Of a stretch of 64,000 bases of DNA, positions 19,256-30,573 are shown one piece after another. Within the stretch, counting starts at the first letter, position 1, and each line of letters begins with the position of its first letter. The notes under the pieces are model-generated. The model ran no database searches and was not told the DNA's origin. It saw only the letters and a list, made by a program, of their open reading frames with translations. A program made the translations under genes and the position numbers. This DNA is from Stramonita haemastoma. Lineage: Eukaryota > Mollusca > Gastropoda > Neogastropoda > Muricidae. The stretch spans positions 60,111,780 to 60,175,779 of the forward strand of contig CM060324.1 of NCBI GenBank assembly GCA_030674155.1, in the 5' to 3' direction.

Positions 19256-20460
19256 AGTTTACATGAGGGAAATTTGGAAAGGACAACAAAAGTAATTAAC
19301 TTTTTGCATCCATTGATTTAAACTTTACACAATTAATTAAACTGCATCACCCTGGCTACAACATATTCAAGTTATGATACAGTTTTTACCTCCAAACACA
19401 GCAGACAGGAGCACAGCCTCTGAAGGTCAGGCCAGGCCACTACTCCCCAGTAGTGCACTAGGTGTAGAAAGGGGACAATGCTGTACATCCCATGGACTCC
19501 TTCCATTGCTGTCCTGGAATTTTCCAAAAATCCTGGACATGGAAATGTCGGGTAATGTAAAAAAAAAAAAAAAAAAAAAGCCTAGCATTCACTATGAACC
19601 CCACCTGGTCAAGTAACTGAACTCCATGATTCTACATGTAGCCTATGCAGATCTCTGCAAGCAGCCTGGCCACAAACACTCCACATAGCCCTACTCTGTG
19701 ACCAAAACTGGCAACAGTATGTAACGTCACACAAAAGATATTTCGTAGGCAAAAAGGGGGGTAACTAGAATGTTACACCTTACTATTGATAGATTCTCGG
19801 GAAACAGACAGATAGGCCTCCTCAAAACAGATCAACTTCACAAACTAGAAGACATGTTTATTTGAAGATAGTTAAGTTCTTATCCGTCTTATCCCTGGGT
19901 CAGCATTAACCAATACATCCACCATGTCATAAAATAAACAAACCTAGATCTACATCTTTTTTGCCATAACGACAACTTTACTATATTTGTTTCACCATAG
20001 ATCTAACTAAACTTGCTTGTTCTAGTACGACCATAGATAACCAAATCTCCTGCTGTGACATCATACCCAAACAGTGTGATAAATTCCACGAACAGCCCTG
20101 TAAATTTTTCTTCCGACATCTTAAAATACAAATAGATTTAGATAGGCGAAGAATGTCTTAAAGACTTTTGTACCAGTGAATTCAGAGTAAATACATTATC
20201 TATGGTAGTATAACATTCCTTATAGCATGCAGGTTTTCATACATTGACACATGTATATGTATGAATTATACTTGGTCATCAATCACTTTTCATATATTTC
20301 TGCCCAGCCTGTAAGCCTTTTTATTTTGTTTGTGGGTGCAAAACTTTCCAATTACACTTGTAAAGGTAGTTTCTCTATAGTTATCCGGGTTGTTCACATC
20401 ACCTTGTTTATTACCGGTATTATAATAGACTTAAACCAAGCCTTACGAACTGAAGTTGAG
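19256..20460. other. Unassigned intergenic DNA
   Basis: About 1.2 kb without a recognisable gene or repeat. It includes a poly-A (19559-19579). 19370-19616 has an open frame with no motif. Possibly unique sequence. Confidence 0.35.
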
Positions 20461-20500
20461 TTCTACCCCCCCCCCCCAAAAAAAAAAAAAAGAAAAAAAA
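20461..20500. repeat. Poly-C/poly-A run
   Basis: C-run (20466-20477) followed by an A-rich run to about 20500. Confidence 0.9.
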
Positions 20501-20654
20501 GCCCAGTGATTACCGGGTTCAGGCATTCATTTTACCTGCACCAGGATTTTTGTCCCCTGTTTTCAAACGTGTAACGCTGCTGATCAGGTTGGAACACGTG
20601 AGTTTTAAGCAGAGGTGATTCATTCAAAGTTTTTAGTACCAGCATTTTTCCCTT

Positions 20655-21160
20655 TTATATCGAGGATAATGGAATAAGCACTTATGTACTTTTTTAACCA
20701 CCAGTCCCCGTGTGTATTCAGTTTGTAAATCTTGTCATCTGTGCCACCGGCACACAATGGCCTACTCTTACGAAAAGCGCAACAGGACTTAAAGTGTGCG
20801 CAAGATGTTCTGCGTGCGTTTTTACCCACCCAGGAAGGTTGCCGCATTTCCACTTGAACAATGGTGTCTGAAAACGACACCTGTGTGCATGCGATTAAAA
20901 AAAAAAAGTCATCCGTTCCTACCTACCGGTACAAAACAACGTGCTCTTCCGAAAGAGAGAGCGGTTTTTAACGTGTGTGCAAGAGTTCTGTGCGCTTTGC
21001 TCATTGAGCTTAAGTTTGTAGCCTCATCCAAAAAACTTGGGGGAGTGGAGTCAGTCAGTAGCCTATTAATTTAACTCCAGGGTAATATCCGCTAAAACAG
21101 GTAGGTACCTCCCAAGTGGCTCATCCCCGGACCGTTAAATCACGAGTGCAATGCTGTAAC
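20655..21160 (-). mobile_element. SINE A 3' half joined to composite SINE D
   Basis: 20655-20835 is the tail half of family A on the minus strand (TATCGAGGATAATGGAATAAG and ACCGGCACACAATGGCCTAC on plus), ending abruptly after TTCTGCGTGCGTTT. From 20836 comes D sequence (ATGGTGTCTGAAAACGACAC, CTGTGTGCATGCGATT), then its own A-type core and a decayed head to about 21160. Two elements are joined in the same orientation. Confidence 0.75.
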
Positions 21161-21424
21161 CTCCTCCCCCCCCCCTCCACCTTCCTCTCATCCATACTAA
21201 AAATCCTCCTTTTTTTTTTTTTTTTTTTTTAAATCTGCGAACGACTTCTTTTCCGCTGAGCACTCAGCATGACTCATTCAGTATCAATACTATCCGGTAT
21301 TTCGCAAGCCTCATGTATGACTGTGTTTCTGTTTTTTACGTGCTTGCACAAATTCAACGATATACAACAACTGTGTAGCCTACATCTATGCTCTTCACAA
21401 ACACGCCCCCCCTCCCCCACGCAC
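21161..21424. other. Low-complexity and unassigned DNA
   Basis: C-rich (21160-21180) and T-run (21211-21230) tracts, then unassigned sequence. Confidence 0.4.
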
Positions 21425-21468
21425 GCACCACACCACACACACACACACACAACCACACACACACCACA

Positions 21469-21512
<44 letters not shown>
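21425..21512. repeat. (CA)n microsatellite with CACCA interruptions
   Basis: Interrupted (CA)n ending where SINE F starts. Confidence 0.95.
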
Positions 21513-21515
<3 letters not shown>

Positions 21516-21522
21516 TAAGGAG

Positions 21523-21745
21523 GGACGCCGTGGCCAGGTGGTTACTTAAGACCGTTAGACGTCAAGCCCATGAGTCCATGAAGCCGTGGCTTCGAATCTC
21601 GGCTGTGTCTGGTGAATGAAAGGGGGGGGGGGATCTTTACCATCTCCCAGGTCAACTTCAAGTGCAGACCTGCAAGTGCCTTAAAAAAAGTGCTAGCCAT
21701 TTCCCCCCGATCCTTGGCTAGAACCCCGAAGTTAACCTACCGAAG
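21523..21745 (+). mobile_element. SINE family F, internally deleted copy
   Basis: Head GGACGCCGTGGCCAGGTGGTT and GGCTTCGAATCTCGG. The body has CCATCTCCCAGGTCAACTTC and GTGCAGACCTGCAAGTGCC, then jumps to CGATCCTTGGCTAGAACC, which corresponds to the far 3' end of the 10545 copy in inverted sense. A G-run is present (21621-21630). Confidence 0.7.
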
Positions 21746-22117
21746 GGGAATTTTTTGATATCGGACCGTTTTTTGCTCACCACGAAGGTAGCCGTATGCT
21801 GTGTATGTGTGTGCACCTAAACGCTGATACGGATTGTGTGATCTTCAACGTGCATATCTGATCTCCTGCGTGTGTAATATAATACGACAGGAATTATTCG
21901 ATCGTGAAAACACTCCTTCTGCTTGGCTTACACAATAACCCAGATATTTACCTCAGCTACCCCTCCCCCCCCTCCCCCTTATCCACCCCACCCCCTTCTC
22001 TCTCTCTCTCGAAAGGCTGAATGTAAATAGAGCAAATTTCCATGAGTGGCCTACTTATCTGCCTCAGCTCCCCCTCCCCCCTCTACCCACCTAGCCCCCC
22101 CCCCCCCTCTCTCTCTC
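21746..22117. other. Unassigned DNA with C/T-rich tracts
   Basis: No gene seen. Two near-duplicate segments, CTCAGCTACCCCTCCCCCC (21953) and CTCAGCTCCCCCTCCCCCC (22064), each lead into (CT)n. Confidence 0.4.
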
Positions 22118-22300
22118 TCTCCGTGTGCGAACGCACGCAGAACATCTTGCGCACACGTTAAATCCTGTTCCGCTTTTCGTAAGAGTAGGCCATCGTGTGC
22201 CGGTGGGAACAGATGACAATATTTACAAAACTGCATGCACACGGGACCGGATGAAAAAAAGCACATGATTGCTTATTCTGTTATCCTCGATATAAAAGAA

Positions 22301-22331
<31 letters not shown>

Positions 22332-22332
22332 A
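22118..22332 (+). mobile_element. SINE A, 5'-truncated at (CT)n
   Basis: (CT)n joins directly to CCGTGTGCGAACGCACGCAG. The distal part and tail are intact (TATCCTCGATATAAAAG), followed by (AATA)n, about 9 copies. Confidence 0.9.
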
Positions 22333-22455
22333 TTCTCTCTCTGAAGGCGGAATGTCAAGAGAGTGATTCTATTACTGTTTATATTCAAACAGACCCCCCC
22401 CCCCTCTCTCTCTCCCTCTCTCAGATACTGACATTGTGTGTGTGTGTGTGTGTGT

Positions 22456-22508
<53 letters not shown>

Positions 22509-22538
22509 ATGCGTCTTTATTTCTGTTTTTCAAATTAT
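22333..22538. repeat. Short C/CT tracts and (GT)n
   Basis: C-run and CT (22393-22420), then (GT)n at 22434-22507. Confidence 0.9.
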
Positions 22539-22747
22539 TCTTTTATTTCGAAGATAATGGAATAATCACTCGTGTTCTTTCTTTCTTTTTTTTTTTCTTT
22601 TTTTTTTTTTACATCCAGTACCCATGTATAGGCCTATGCAGTTTTGTAAATTGTGTCATCCGTTACCACCGGCACACAATGGCCTGCTCTTCCGAAAAGG
22701 AAAAGCGGAATGTTTGCACACGGGACCTCGATTTAAAGTCTCATCCG
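22539..22747 (-). mobile_element. SINE A, truncated within core by (GT)n
   Basis: Tail (TTTCGAAGATAATGGAATAA), T-rich run, ACCGGCACACAATGGCCTGC, then GACCTCGATTTAAAGTCTCA, cut at TCATCC where (GT)n starts. Core remainder and head absent. Confidence 0.88.
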
Positions 22748-23090
<343 letters not shown>

Positions 23091-23314
23091 AATGGGTGCC
23101 GTGTGGTGCTGACAAGGTCTACACTCAGTGCAGTGGCAGTTAAATGCAGGGTGGCCGGAGGGGCTGGACTAGGCAGCTGAGACAAGGCGCCTTCGGGGGG
23201 GGGGGGGGGCAGCTGACTGAGGGGGGGGGCGACTACCCCGCGATATCACTAACGGATCTTGGCTATGAATGACCTACCTCCTCTAACCATGGTTAAGACT
23301 CCCAAAAAGAAAAA

Positions 23315-23560
23315 AAGAAATAAAATTCTGTCATCCTTTCCCACTGGCACACAATGGCCTACTCTCCCGAAAAGCGGACGTGTACGCAAGATGTTCTGCA
23401 TGCGTTCGCACTCGGGACCTCGGTTTATAGTCTCATCCGAAGGACTTTTGAGGAGAGTGGAGTCAGCACTGATGTTAACTCCAGAGGAAAACTCCACTTG
23501 GACGAAATTCGAACCCGGGTCAACAGATCACGAGTGCACCACTCTGACCACCATCTCTCT

Positions 23561-23612
<52 letters not shown>

Positions 23613-23655
23613 ACGCACGCACGCACGCACGCACACATGCATGCACGCACATGGG
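23315..23655 (-). mobile_element. SINE A without tail, plus (CA)n/(CGCA)n
   Basis: Core and head on the minus strand: TCCGAAGGACTTTTGAGGAG, GTTAACTCCAG and a B box seen as TTCGAACCCGGG. The AATAAA tail is absent. On the right it abuts (CA)n (23564-23611) and (GCAC)n (23612-23650). Confidence 0.85.
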
Positions 23656-23700
23656 AGGGGAGGGGGGAACCCAACTTGCTTTTCGGGAGTCTTAACCTTT

Positions 23701-24025
23701 TTTTTTTTTTTTTTTTTTTGTTTTGTTTTTAGCCGCCGCTGTGGCCTAGTGGTTAGGGCGTTGGACTCGTAATCTAAAGGTTGCGGGTTCGATCCCAGCT
23801 ATTCCGCTATGGCGTTGTGCCCTTGGAAAAGGCACTTTACGGCTATTTTCTCACCCCACCCAGGTGTAAAAGGGTACCAACCTTGTGTTGGGGGTTAACC
23901 CTGCGATAGACTGGCGTCCTATCCAGGGGAGAGTCTATGACTCTCAGTCGCTTAACGCCACAGAAACCGGGATAAGCACCGGCCTGATGAGCCTTATGGC
24001 TCGGGACAGACTTTAACTAACTTAA
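23701..24025 (+). mobile_element. SINE family C, full copy
   Basis: After a T-run (23699-23719), head GCTGTGGCCTAGTGGTTAGG (perfect A box) and GCGGGTTCGATCCC (perfect B box). Body: CCTTGGAAAAGGCACTTTAC, CACCCAGGTGTAAAAGGGTA and GACTGGCGTCCTATCCAGG. 3' end GCTCGGGACAGACTTTAACT followed by (AACTT)n. A close copy lies at 41660-41944. Confidence 0.9.
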
Positions 24026-24034
24026 CTTAACCAT

Positions 24035-24492
24035 TTTTTTGCTGCCCCATCTTCTGCAACGTCCCCGTCCTGCTGTTCTCACGCCGCTCATTTCAACCCC
24101 CCCCCCCCCCCCACCACAGCCATACCCAGATTTTTTGTCTCATCCTCAGGGTCAGGAGTCCTCAGGGAGCCCATCAATATCAGGCCGCCGTGGGGCCACC
24201 AGCCAGAGGGGCCCTGCACTTCTGCTGGGTCACTTTGGTGGTGTTCAGTGGTGCCTGTTCTGATCTAACATACGCAGGACACCACCTACTAAGCCCCCTA
24301 CTAACGACAGTGTTAGCTCAGTCGCGGAGCCAGACTGAGTGAGTCACCCACCTGATGTGGCGACCTCCACAACGTCCCTCCAACGACCGTCTCCCCGCGA
24401 ACCTCCAGCCCCAAAGGCTTTGACACAAACTATCCCCTGGCACAGAAGCGTATGGGGAAACCGAATCTGAGGTCACCATGAGACCAGAGCAA
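24035..24492. other. GC-richer segment adjoining SINE E, origin unclear
   Basis: Contains a C-run (24098-24113) and CCGCCGTGGGGCCACC...GTGTTCAGTGGTGCC. It runs without a visible break into family E. It may be an extra 3' portion of E or another element: the second E copy stops at the corresponding point. Confidence 0.35.
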
Positions 24493-24929
24493 CAGGAGCC
24501 ACCAAATCAGAGGCAATTTTTATTATTCCATGATGATCAATGGTGATAGGGATGATGTAATGATGCTGCTGTGGAAGTGCATCCGCCTTGAGACTACTTG
24601 ACAGGGTTGTACTCTACGCTTACCATCATAATATATCCCGGCGTCAACTGGGCCCGAGAGATACAGACACCTGCAGTGTTGGTCGGGTAATTTGAGCAAC
24701 ACTCAATTTCAAACTTCAAAGCTTCAAAAACAAAAAAACCTCTCAAATTCGCATCCGTAAAGTGGATGAAACTCGACTGTGTGGTCCCAGTTTCCCCACT
24801 GAGCTCACAGCACACTCAATCTGGGTAGGAGCCGGCCGAAGTCCGTAAACTCCCCATGACTCTTACGGGAATCGAACCCTCGACCTTCCAGTCCAAAATC
24901 TAAGGCGCTAATCACTGCACCATGGCGGC
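24493..24929 (-). mobile_element. SINE family E, copy with a 38-bp insertion
   Basis: Minus strand head: GCCGCCATGGTGCAGTGATT (A box) and TCGAGGGTTCGATTCCCG (B box). The body has GACCACACAGTCGAGTTTC, GTGTCTGTATCTCTCGG and TGACGCCGGGATATATTATG. Compared with the copy at 59946 it has about 38 extra A/T-rich bases near 24694-24732. An open frame at 24594-24815 is fortuitous. Confidence 0.88.
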
Positions 24930-24934
24930 TGGTA

Positions 24935-25019
24935 CTGATAACAAAATTTACAAAACGGCATACACACGGGGACTGAATCTAAGTGCTCATTCCATTACCC
25001 TCGAAATAAAAGAATAAAA

Positions 25020-25020
<1 letters not shown>
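24935..25020 (+). mobile_element. SINE A tail fragment
   Basis: ACAAAATTTACAAAACGGCA, GGGGACTGAAT and TTCCATTACCCTCGAAATAA with an AATAAA tail, directly between SINE E and a (GA)n array. Confidence 0.8.
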
Positions 25021-25023
<3 letters not shown>

Positions 25024-25101
<78 letters not shown>

Positions 25102-25183
25102 TGTGTGTGTATGTGTGTGTGCCCACGCGCGTTAGTGTATTTTTTCTTCAATTTAATGTTTCTTCACTCATAGTGGTGTTAGT

Positions 25184-25262
<79 letters not shown>
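25024..25262. repeat. (GA)n and (GT)n arrays around a short dispersed motif
   Basis: (GA)n 25024-25099, GT-rich to 25115, then the motif CTTCAATTTAATGTTTCTTCACTC...TAGTGGTGTTAG (25147-25182), which recurs at 34731, 35085 and 57015, then (GT)n 25183-25260. Confidence 0.85.
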
Positions 25263-25264
<2 letters not shown>

Positions 25265-25374
25265 ATGTATGTAAGCGCGCGCGCATGTGTGTGTACAGCA
25301 TTTATAAATGTACTTATTCTTCTATTTATTTATGTATGTACTGATTTTTTGAAAACGTTTATTTACGGACGTAT

Positions 25375-25640
25375 TCATTCTTTTGATTTTTATGATAACG
25401 ATTAAGCACTTATGTGAAGAACACGTTTTAACATGCGCACACGATTTTATTCGCGTTCGCACAAAAGATTTAAGTTTCTAGTGCTTGTGTCATCCAACCG
25501 ACTTGTTTTGTTTGTTTTGGTGGTTTGTTGTTTTTTTTGTTTTGGTTTTTTTGGGGGTGGGGGTGGGGGTAGGCACTGATGGTAACTCTAGAGGAAAAAA
25601 ATCCCTTAAACGGGCGTCACTATGTGGGTTCAACCTTGGC
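25375..25640 (-). mobile_element. SINE A, strongly decayed
   Basis: Scattered matches in the right order: TTCTTTTGATTTTTATGATAAC (tail), ACGTTTTAACATGCGCAC, AAAGATTTAAGTTTCTAGTG, GATGGTAACTCTAGAGG and AACGGGCG...GGGTTCAACC. Interrupted by a G/T-rich insertion (25505-25573). Confidence 0.55.
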
Positions 25641-25896
25641 TGATGTATGCAGATCACGAACATTCTGTTCTGTGTGTGTGTGATCTACGTCACAGTCGAT
25701 TTTGTTTACAAAAATCTCCAAGCCCATGAGGTGTGGAAGGAGAATTAAATCTGTGATCTTGTTGGGGGGGGGGGGGGGGATTGTTGCAGTGGAAATTTAA
25801 TGAAGAGAATGGTTTGGGGTCACCATTTTTTTTTTCTTTGTTTGCGTAGTACTTTTTCCCAAGAAATCTGTTTAAATTTCACTTTCATTTTCAGTA

Positions 25897-25967
<71 letters not shown>

Positions 25968-26065
25968 GTTTTTATTTTTGTTTATTGTCCTTCACTACTT
26001 GGTGATATAGACACACCCGCATTCAAACCTTCGCCCCCCCCACCCCCCCCCCCCCCTCTCTCCCT

Positions 26066-26106
<41 letters not shown>

Positions 26107-26210
26107 TATATATATATATATAAACTATAGTAGAGGTCTTACTGGAGAAGAATATATAACCTCAGCAACTGATGTTATGAACTGCTGAGAGTCATATAAA
26201 ACTTCTTGAA

Positions 26211-26258
<48 letters not shown>

Positions 26259-26574
26259 GTGTAGGGGAGAGGGAGGTTGACTTCTCCAAGGAACCACGCA
26301 CCTACCTGAACTCCCTTCCCTCTGTATGGTGGAGGAGTTGTTCATCAAGAGCACCGTGTGGAAAGTGTAAGGTCACTGGTTCGATTCCTGACTGATATGC
26401 AGGTGCTGGTGTTTTGGACGACACTGTTGGTAAACTGATCGAGGATCAACGTGTAGCATACGTCTAGTGCATGTAAAGGAACTCCCAGATGTTCCTTTAA
26501 TAGAAAAAAATCTTTAGACAAAAGCAGAGTTGTTTTTTATGGGGGGAACAAATGCACATATCTAGAAAAATAAG
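25641..26574. repeat. Unassigned DNA with (GT)n, C-run, (CT)n and (TA)n tracts
   Basis: (G)n 25765-25779, (GT)n 25899-25963, C-run 26034-26056, (CT)n 26057-26104, (TA)n 26105-26123 and (GT)n 26213-26262. No gene or SINE recognised in the rest. 26325-26420 has a tRNA-like B-box (GGTTCGATTCC) and may be a decayed SINE. Confidence 0.6.
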
Positions 26575-26870
26575 GTAACGGTAAAGGTGTCCCATAACCT
26601 AGGTGGTCGTAGGGGAGCGAGGCGTCGGAGACCTCGGCTTCTCTAGGGGCCAGCATATTGAGGGCAGCGCCCATCTCCTCTCCTTCGCTGCTTTACTTTT
26701 TCTGACCTTAAAGAGGGCAGGTACCCATTAACAGTGGGGTGAACTGGGGGACTGTATTGAAGTCGAGGCGCCCAAACGGTGACCCATCCACTTGGTAACC
26801 ACGCTCGATGCTGCTTAACCTGAGCAAGAGTAAAGCGAATGCTCTGACCACTGAGCCATCCCGTCCCCAG
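26575..26870 (-). mobile_element. SINE family B, full copy
   Basis: On plus: AAGGTGTCCCATAACCTAGG, GGGAGCGAGGCGTCGGAGAC, GAGGGCAGGTACCCATTA, CGGTGACCCATCCACTTGG (5S-like) and CCACTGAGCCATCCCGTCCCC (A box). Confidence 0.9.
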
Positions 26871-27059
26871 AGAGAAGTATATATAAACAGGAAATCTTAA
26901 AGAAGACACTGCTCTTCTGGTGAGGCGCACTTCTCTCTAGGTGGGACAGTCGCGCCACCCAAAACTTCACGCAGTTAACTTTTTGAGAGAATATACTGAA
27001 AAGCGACTCGCTATTTTTTTTCTTAAGTTTGATATAAAGTTCATTCGTTTATTCTTTAT

Positions 27060-27383
27060 TCTTTTCTTTTATATTAACGATGATGGAATAAGCACTCATG
27101 TGCTTTTTTACATTCAGTCCCCGTGTGTATAAGTTTTGTCAATTTTGTTATCTGTTCCCACCGGCACACGATGGCCTACTTCTCCAAAAAGCGGAAAAGG
27201 ATTTAACGTGTGCGCAAGATGTTTTGCGTGCGTTCGCACACGGCTTATAGTCTCATCCAAAGGACTTTTGGGAGAGTGAGGTCAGCACTGATTTTAACTC
27301 CAGGGGGAAATACCCCTTTCAACGGGATTCGAACCTGGGTTGTCAGACTGCGAGCGCAATGTTCTAACCACTAGGCTATCCCG
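27060..27383 (-). mobile_element. SINE family A, full copy
   Basis: Tail TTCTTTTATATTAACGATGA, CACCGGCACACGATGGCC, core CATCCAAAGGACTTTTGGG, B box as GGGATTCGAACC and A box as CCACTAGGCTATCCCG. Confidence 0.9.
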
Positions 27384-27394
27384 TGGTTAAAAGT

Positions 27395-27560
27395 TGTATG
27401 CGCCTTCTGTCTCGGAGACAGCTGCTTCGCCTTCTTTGGCCACATCAGTCTTGTTTGGAGCAACTTCTAAACTGGCTCTGCAGACCAAACCATGCATGGC
27501 AGTCTCTGCCACAGTTGGTGCAGGTAAACTTGAACCCCGGGCTGATGGCCTGGCTTTGCT
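27395..27560 (-). mobile_element. LINE C-terminal zinc-finger fragment
   Basis: Minus strand reads SPGFKFTCTNCGRDCHAWFG then LQSQFRSC, matching the FxCxxCGRxCxSRIGLxSHxRxC finger found at the end of some LINE ORF2 proteins. Only about 40 codons remain. The altered GLQSQ suggests decay. Confidence 0.55.
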
Positions 27561-27621
27561 CTCTTTAGCGGCTTCCTCTGGCTTTCAGTCTATAACATTG
27601 GAGTCTTTCGGCTTCACGAGA

Positions 27622-27880
27622 ACGGGATAGCTCAGTGGTCATAGCACTCGCTTTCCACAAGGATGGGTGACTGTTTGTGTGCCTTGACTTCAATACAGTC
27701 CTTCAGTTCACTCAGCTGTCAATGGGTATCTTCCTTCTTTAGGGTCAGGGAAGGTAAAGCAGCAAGAGAGAGGAGATAGGCGCTGCCCTCAACATGCTGG
27801 CCCCTAGAAAAGCTGAAGTCTCTGATGCCTCGCTCCCCTACCACCACACAGGTTATGGGACACCTTTACCTTTTACCACA
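27622..27880 (+). mobile_element. SINE family B with deletion across the 5S-like box
   Basis: Head ACGGGATAGCTCAGTGGTCA, then a jump from CTTTCCACAAG to GATGGGTGACTG: about 35 bp of the 5S-like segment is missing. The rest is standard (CACTCAGCTGTCAATGGGTA, GGTTATGGGACACC). Confidence 0.88.
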
Positions 27881-27919
27881 CCTTTCTGGGGGGCTCCACC
27901 CCTACAGGTTACATCACGT

Positions 27920-27955
<36 letters not shown>

Positions 27956-28310
27956 CTGTGATTTTCTGTAAGTGCTTTCCAGCTGACGGTTTATATCAGG
28001 AGCTTTCATGTCACCTTTGACACATCCTTGACGTGTTGTGATGGACGCCAGCAGAAGGTGTCCTGCAGCCAGTTTGGGAATGTGACCCTCCTTCCTCTCC
28101 AGAGGCTTGAATCACCAATAGCAACACCAAACCCTCACACCAGACTGCTACCCAAGATGCTAAACCCGTATTGACCAGTCAGATTGCCACAGCAGGAAAG
28201 AGGGAGAGAGGTTGCACACCCTTGCTGGCTTCAGGTAAGCAGTCCACAGTGTATGGTGTATGGCTTAACGAGTCCTCTGACCCACAGCAAGAGAAGCACG
28301 GGTACTCCAC
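27881..28310. other. Unassigned DNA with a long C-run
   Basis: C-run of about 28 (27926-27953). The remainder has no recognised element. Short open frames lack motifs. Confidence 0.35.
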
Positions 28311-28462
28311 AGCGGGACAGCTGACTGCAGGAGGTTTCTGTGACATGGCCTTGGCCATTATTAACAGCGGGACAGCTGACTGCAGGAGGTTTCTGTGACA
28401 TGACCTTGGCCATTATTAACAGCGGGACAGCTGACTGCAGGAGGTTTCTGTGACATGCCTTG
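28311..28462. repeat. 55-bp tandem repeat, about 2.7 copies
   Basis: AGCGGGACAGCTGACTGCAG at 28311, 28366 and 28421 (55-bp spacing), with GAGGTTTCTGTGACATG in each unit. The first two intervals differ at one base. Confidence 0.93.
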
Positions 28463-28554
28463 GCACATGTGAGGAGACACAGCAGTGGTCAGCAGGCCTG
28501 CTGCAAAGGCCTGGGGCTAGGGGTGTATACACACAGGCAAGAGTTGGTTTTGAG

Positions 28555-29105
28555 CAGCCCAATATGATATTGTTATTTTGATAGGATATGATAGGACTTC
28601 ATATGATATGATGTCACTATTGATGTCATGTCACATCATGCTATGTTACATCACAACATATCATATCATATTGCATAGCATTTCATATTTCATATAAAAT
28701 TATATCATATCATATATCGTTATTCTCATTTCATATCATATCATGCCATAGTTATCATACCATATCATATCATACCATACCACACAATACCATATCATGT
28801 CATATCATAGCATATCATATCATATCATGTCGTGTCATGTCATGTCATGTCATATCATAAGTATGTCATATATCATATCATATACCATATCATATATCAT
28901 ATCATATACCACACCACATCACATATCAGATCATATCATGTCATATTATCATATCATACCATGTCATGTCATATCATATCATATTATGGTATATCATATC
29001 ATGACATAATTATCAGAATATCATATATCATATCACATCATGTCATATCATATCATGACATATCATATCATATCATGATATATTTCATATCATATATCAT
29101 ATAAT
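28555..29105. repeat. (CATAT)n-type pentanucleotide satellite
   Basis: About 550 bp of imperfect CATAT/CATGT/CATAC pentamers, most regular at 28720-29100. Confidence 0.95.
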
Positions 29106-29126
29106 ATCACCTTAAAATACATTCCA

Positions 29127-29440
29127 CTATATAGTCATCCTGTTCTCATATGGAACAGTCAGCTCTATCATGATCAGCTGCTTGGTTGAGTGGGAGTTGA
29201 CTACTATGTCAGGTCTCATACCACTCTTGCTGATGATCTCAGGGTGATTGTTCCATTCTGGGAGGTCTGCAGCGCACACCCAGTCGTCTGCTCCATCCAA
29301 CAGACAATCGATTGCAGGGAAGGAAAAAACCAGAGCCCTGAAGGCCATGACAGAAGCAGCCGAGAGATGTTCAAGCTGGATCTGGTCAAGGAGGAACAAA
29401 AGCGCACTGCATAAGACCTTGATGACCCCATAACACCATA
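29127..29440 (-). pseudogene. Fragment of a multi-copy PD-(D/E)xK-like protein
   Basis: The minus-strand frame of about 100 codons contains FPAIDCLLDGADDWVCAADL, then SGMRPDIVVNSHSTKQLIMI and ELTVPYENRM. The RPDIV ... ELTVP arrangement resembles the PD and E-x-x core of the PD-(D/E)xK nuclease fold. I recall similar proteins as repetitive, transposon-associated sequences in invertebrates; the function is inferred from motif spacing only. No start codon in context; truncated on the left by the CATAT satellite. Flanked on the right by a C-run and poly-A (29450-29486). Confidence 0.5.
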
Positions 29441-29474
29441 GGTGGCTATTCCCCCCCCCCCCCCCCCCCAAAAA

Positions 29475-29973
29475 AAAAAAAAAAAGAAGAAAAAGTGTGC
29501 ATATCCAGAGATCATGGATTCAAATCCGAGTCAGAACTCATCACATACATGAAGGGGCAGCAGAGAGACATCCAGACTCATGAACTGGATGTGGGCCGGC
29601 CTCCCTAGAGTGTAAGGAAGATTAAAGGCCCGAAACACTTGTTTGAAGGGGACTTCTCCTCTGAGGACTCTCTGCTGCCATGCTCTACGCGAGTTTCTTA
29701 CCACTATTCTATTCTACTCTTTTTAAGAGATTATAATACACTCTATCATATCATATTGTATCATGTCATATTCTGTTATATCCTACTGTGTTATACCATA
29801 GCATACCATACCATAGCATACCAAGCATACCATGCCATGCCATGCCATGCTATACTATACTATACTATACTATACTATACTATACTATACTATACTATAC
29901 TATACTATACTATACTATACTATACTATACTGTACATATTCATTATCATATATATATGTATGATATATATATA

Positions 29974-30004
<31 letters not shown>

Positions 30005-30033
30005 ATTATTATATATGTATGCGTGTGTTTGTG

Positions 30034-30106
<73 letters not shown>

Positions 30107-30195
30107 GTGTAATGTTGTATGTATGTATGTATGTATGTATGTATGTATGTATGTATGTATGTATGTATGTATGTATGTATGTATGTATGTATGTG
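29475..30195. repeat. Unassigned DNA, then (TATAC)n, (TA)n, (GT)n and (GTAT)n
   Basis: 29487-29735 unassigned. 29736-29850 is degenerate ATACC/ATGCC pentamers. (TATAC)n 29851-29931, (TA)n 29946-29986, (GATATA)n 29985-30003, (GT)n 30031-30108, (GTAT)n 30115-30194. Confidence 0.9.
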
Positions 30196-30385
30196 TGCTG
30201 CTTATTTTATTCTCTGTCCCTGTCTCTGTCTCTCTCTTTTCTCTCTCTCTCTCTTCCCTTCCTCATTCAATTAAACAGCATCAATCATTAACAACCTTCA
30301 AAAATCACCTTCTAATCCACTTGATGTATCAAAAATAACAAACCACACTTCCCCCTTCTCAAACCCTCTTCTCCCTCTCCCTCTC

Positions 30386-30405
30386 TCCATGTGTGTGTGT
30401 GTGTG

Positions 30406-30470
<65 letters not shown>

Positions 30471-30516
30471 TTTCATATCTTATTATTGTATGATTGTAAC
30501 TGATTCTAAGAATGAT

Positions 30517-30573
<57 letters not shown>

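Noticed and set aside
24594..24815. 73-codon frame also seen at 59972-60226
   Set aside because: Similarity is due to both lying in SINE family E; the insertion difference is not frame-preserving in a meaningful way.
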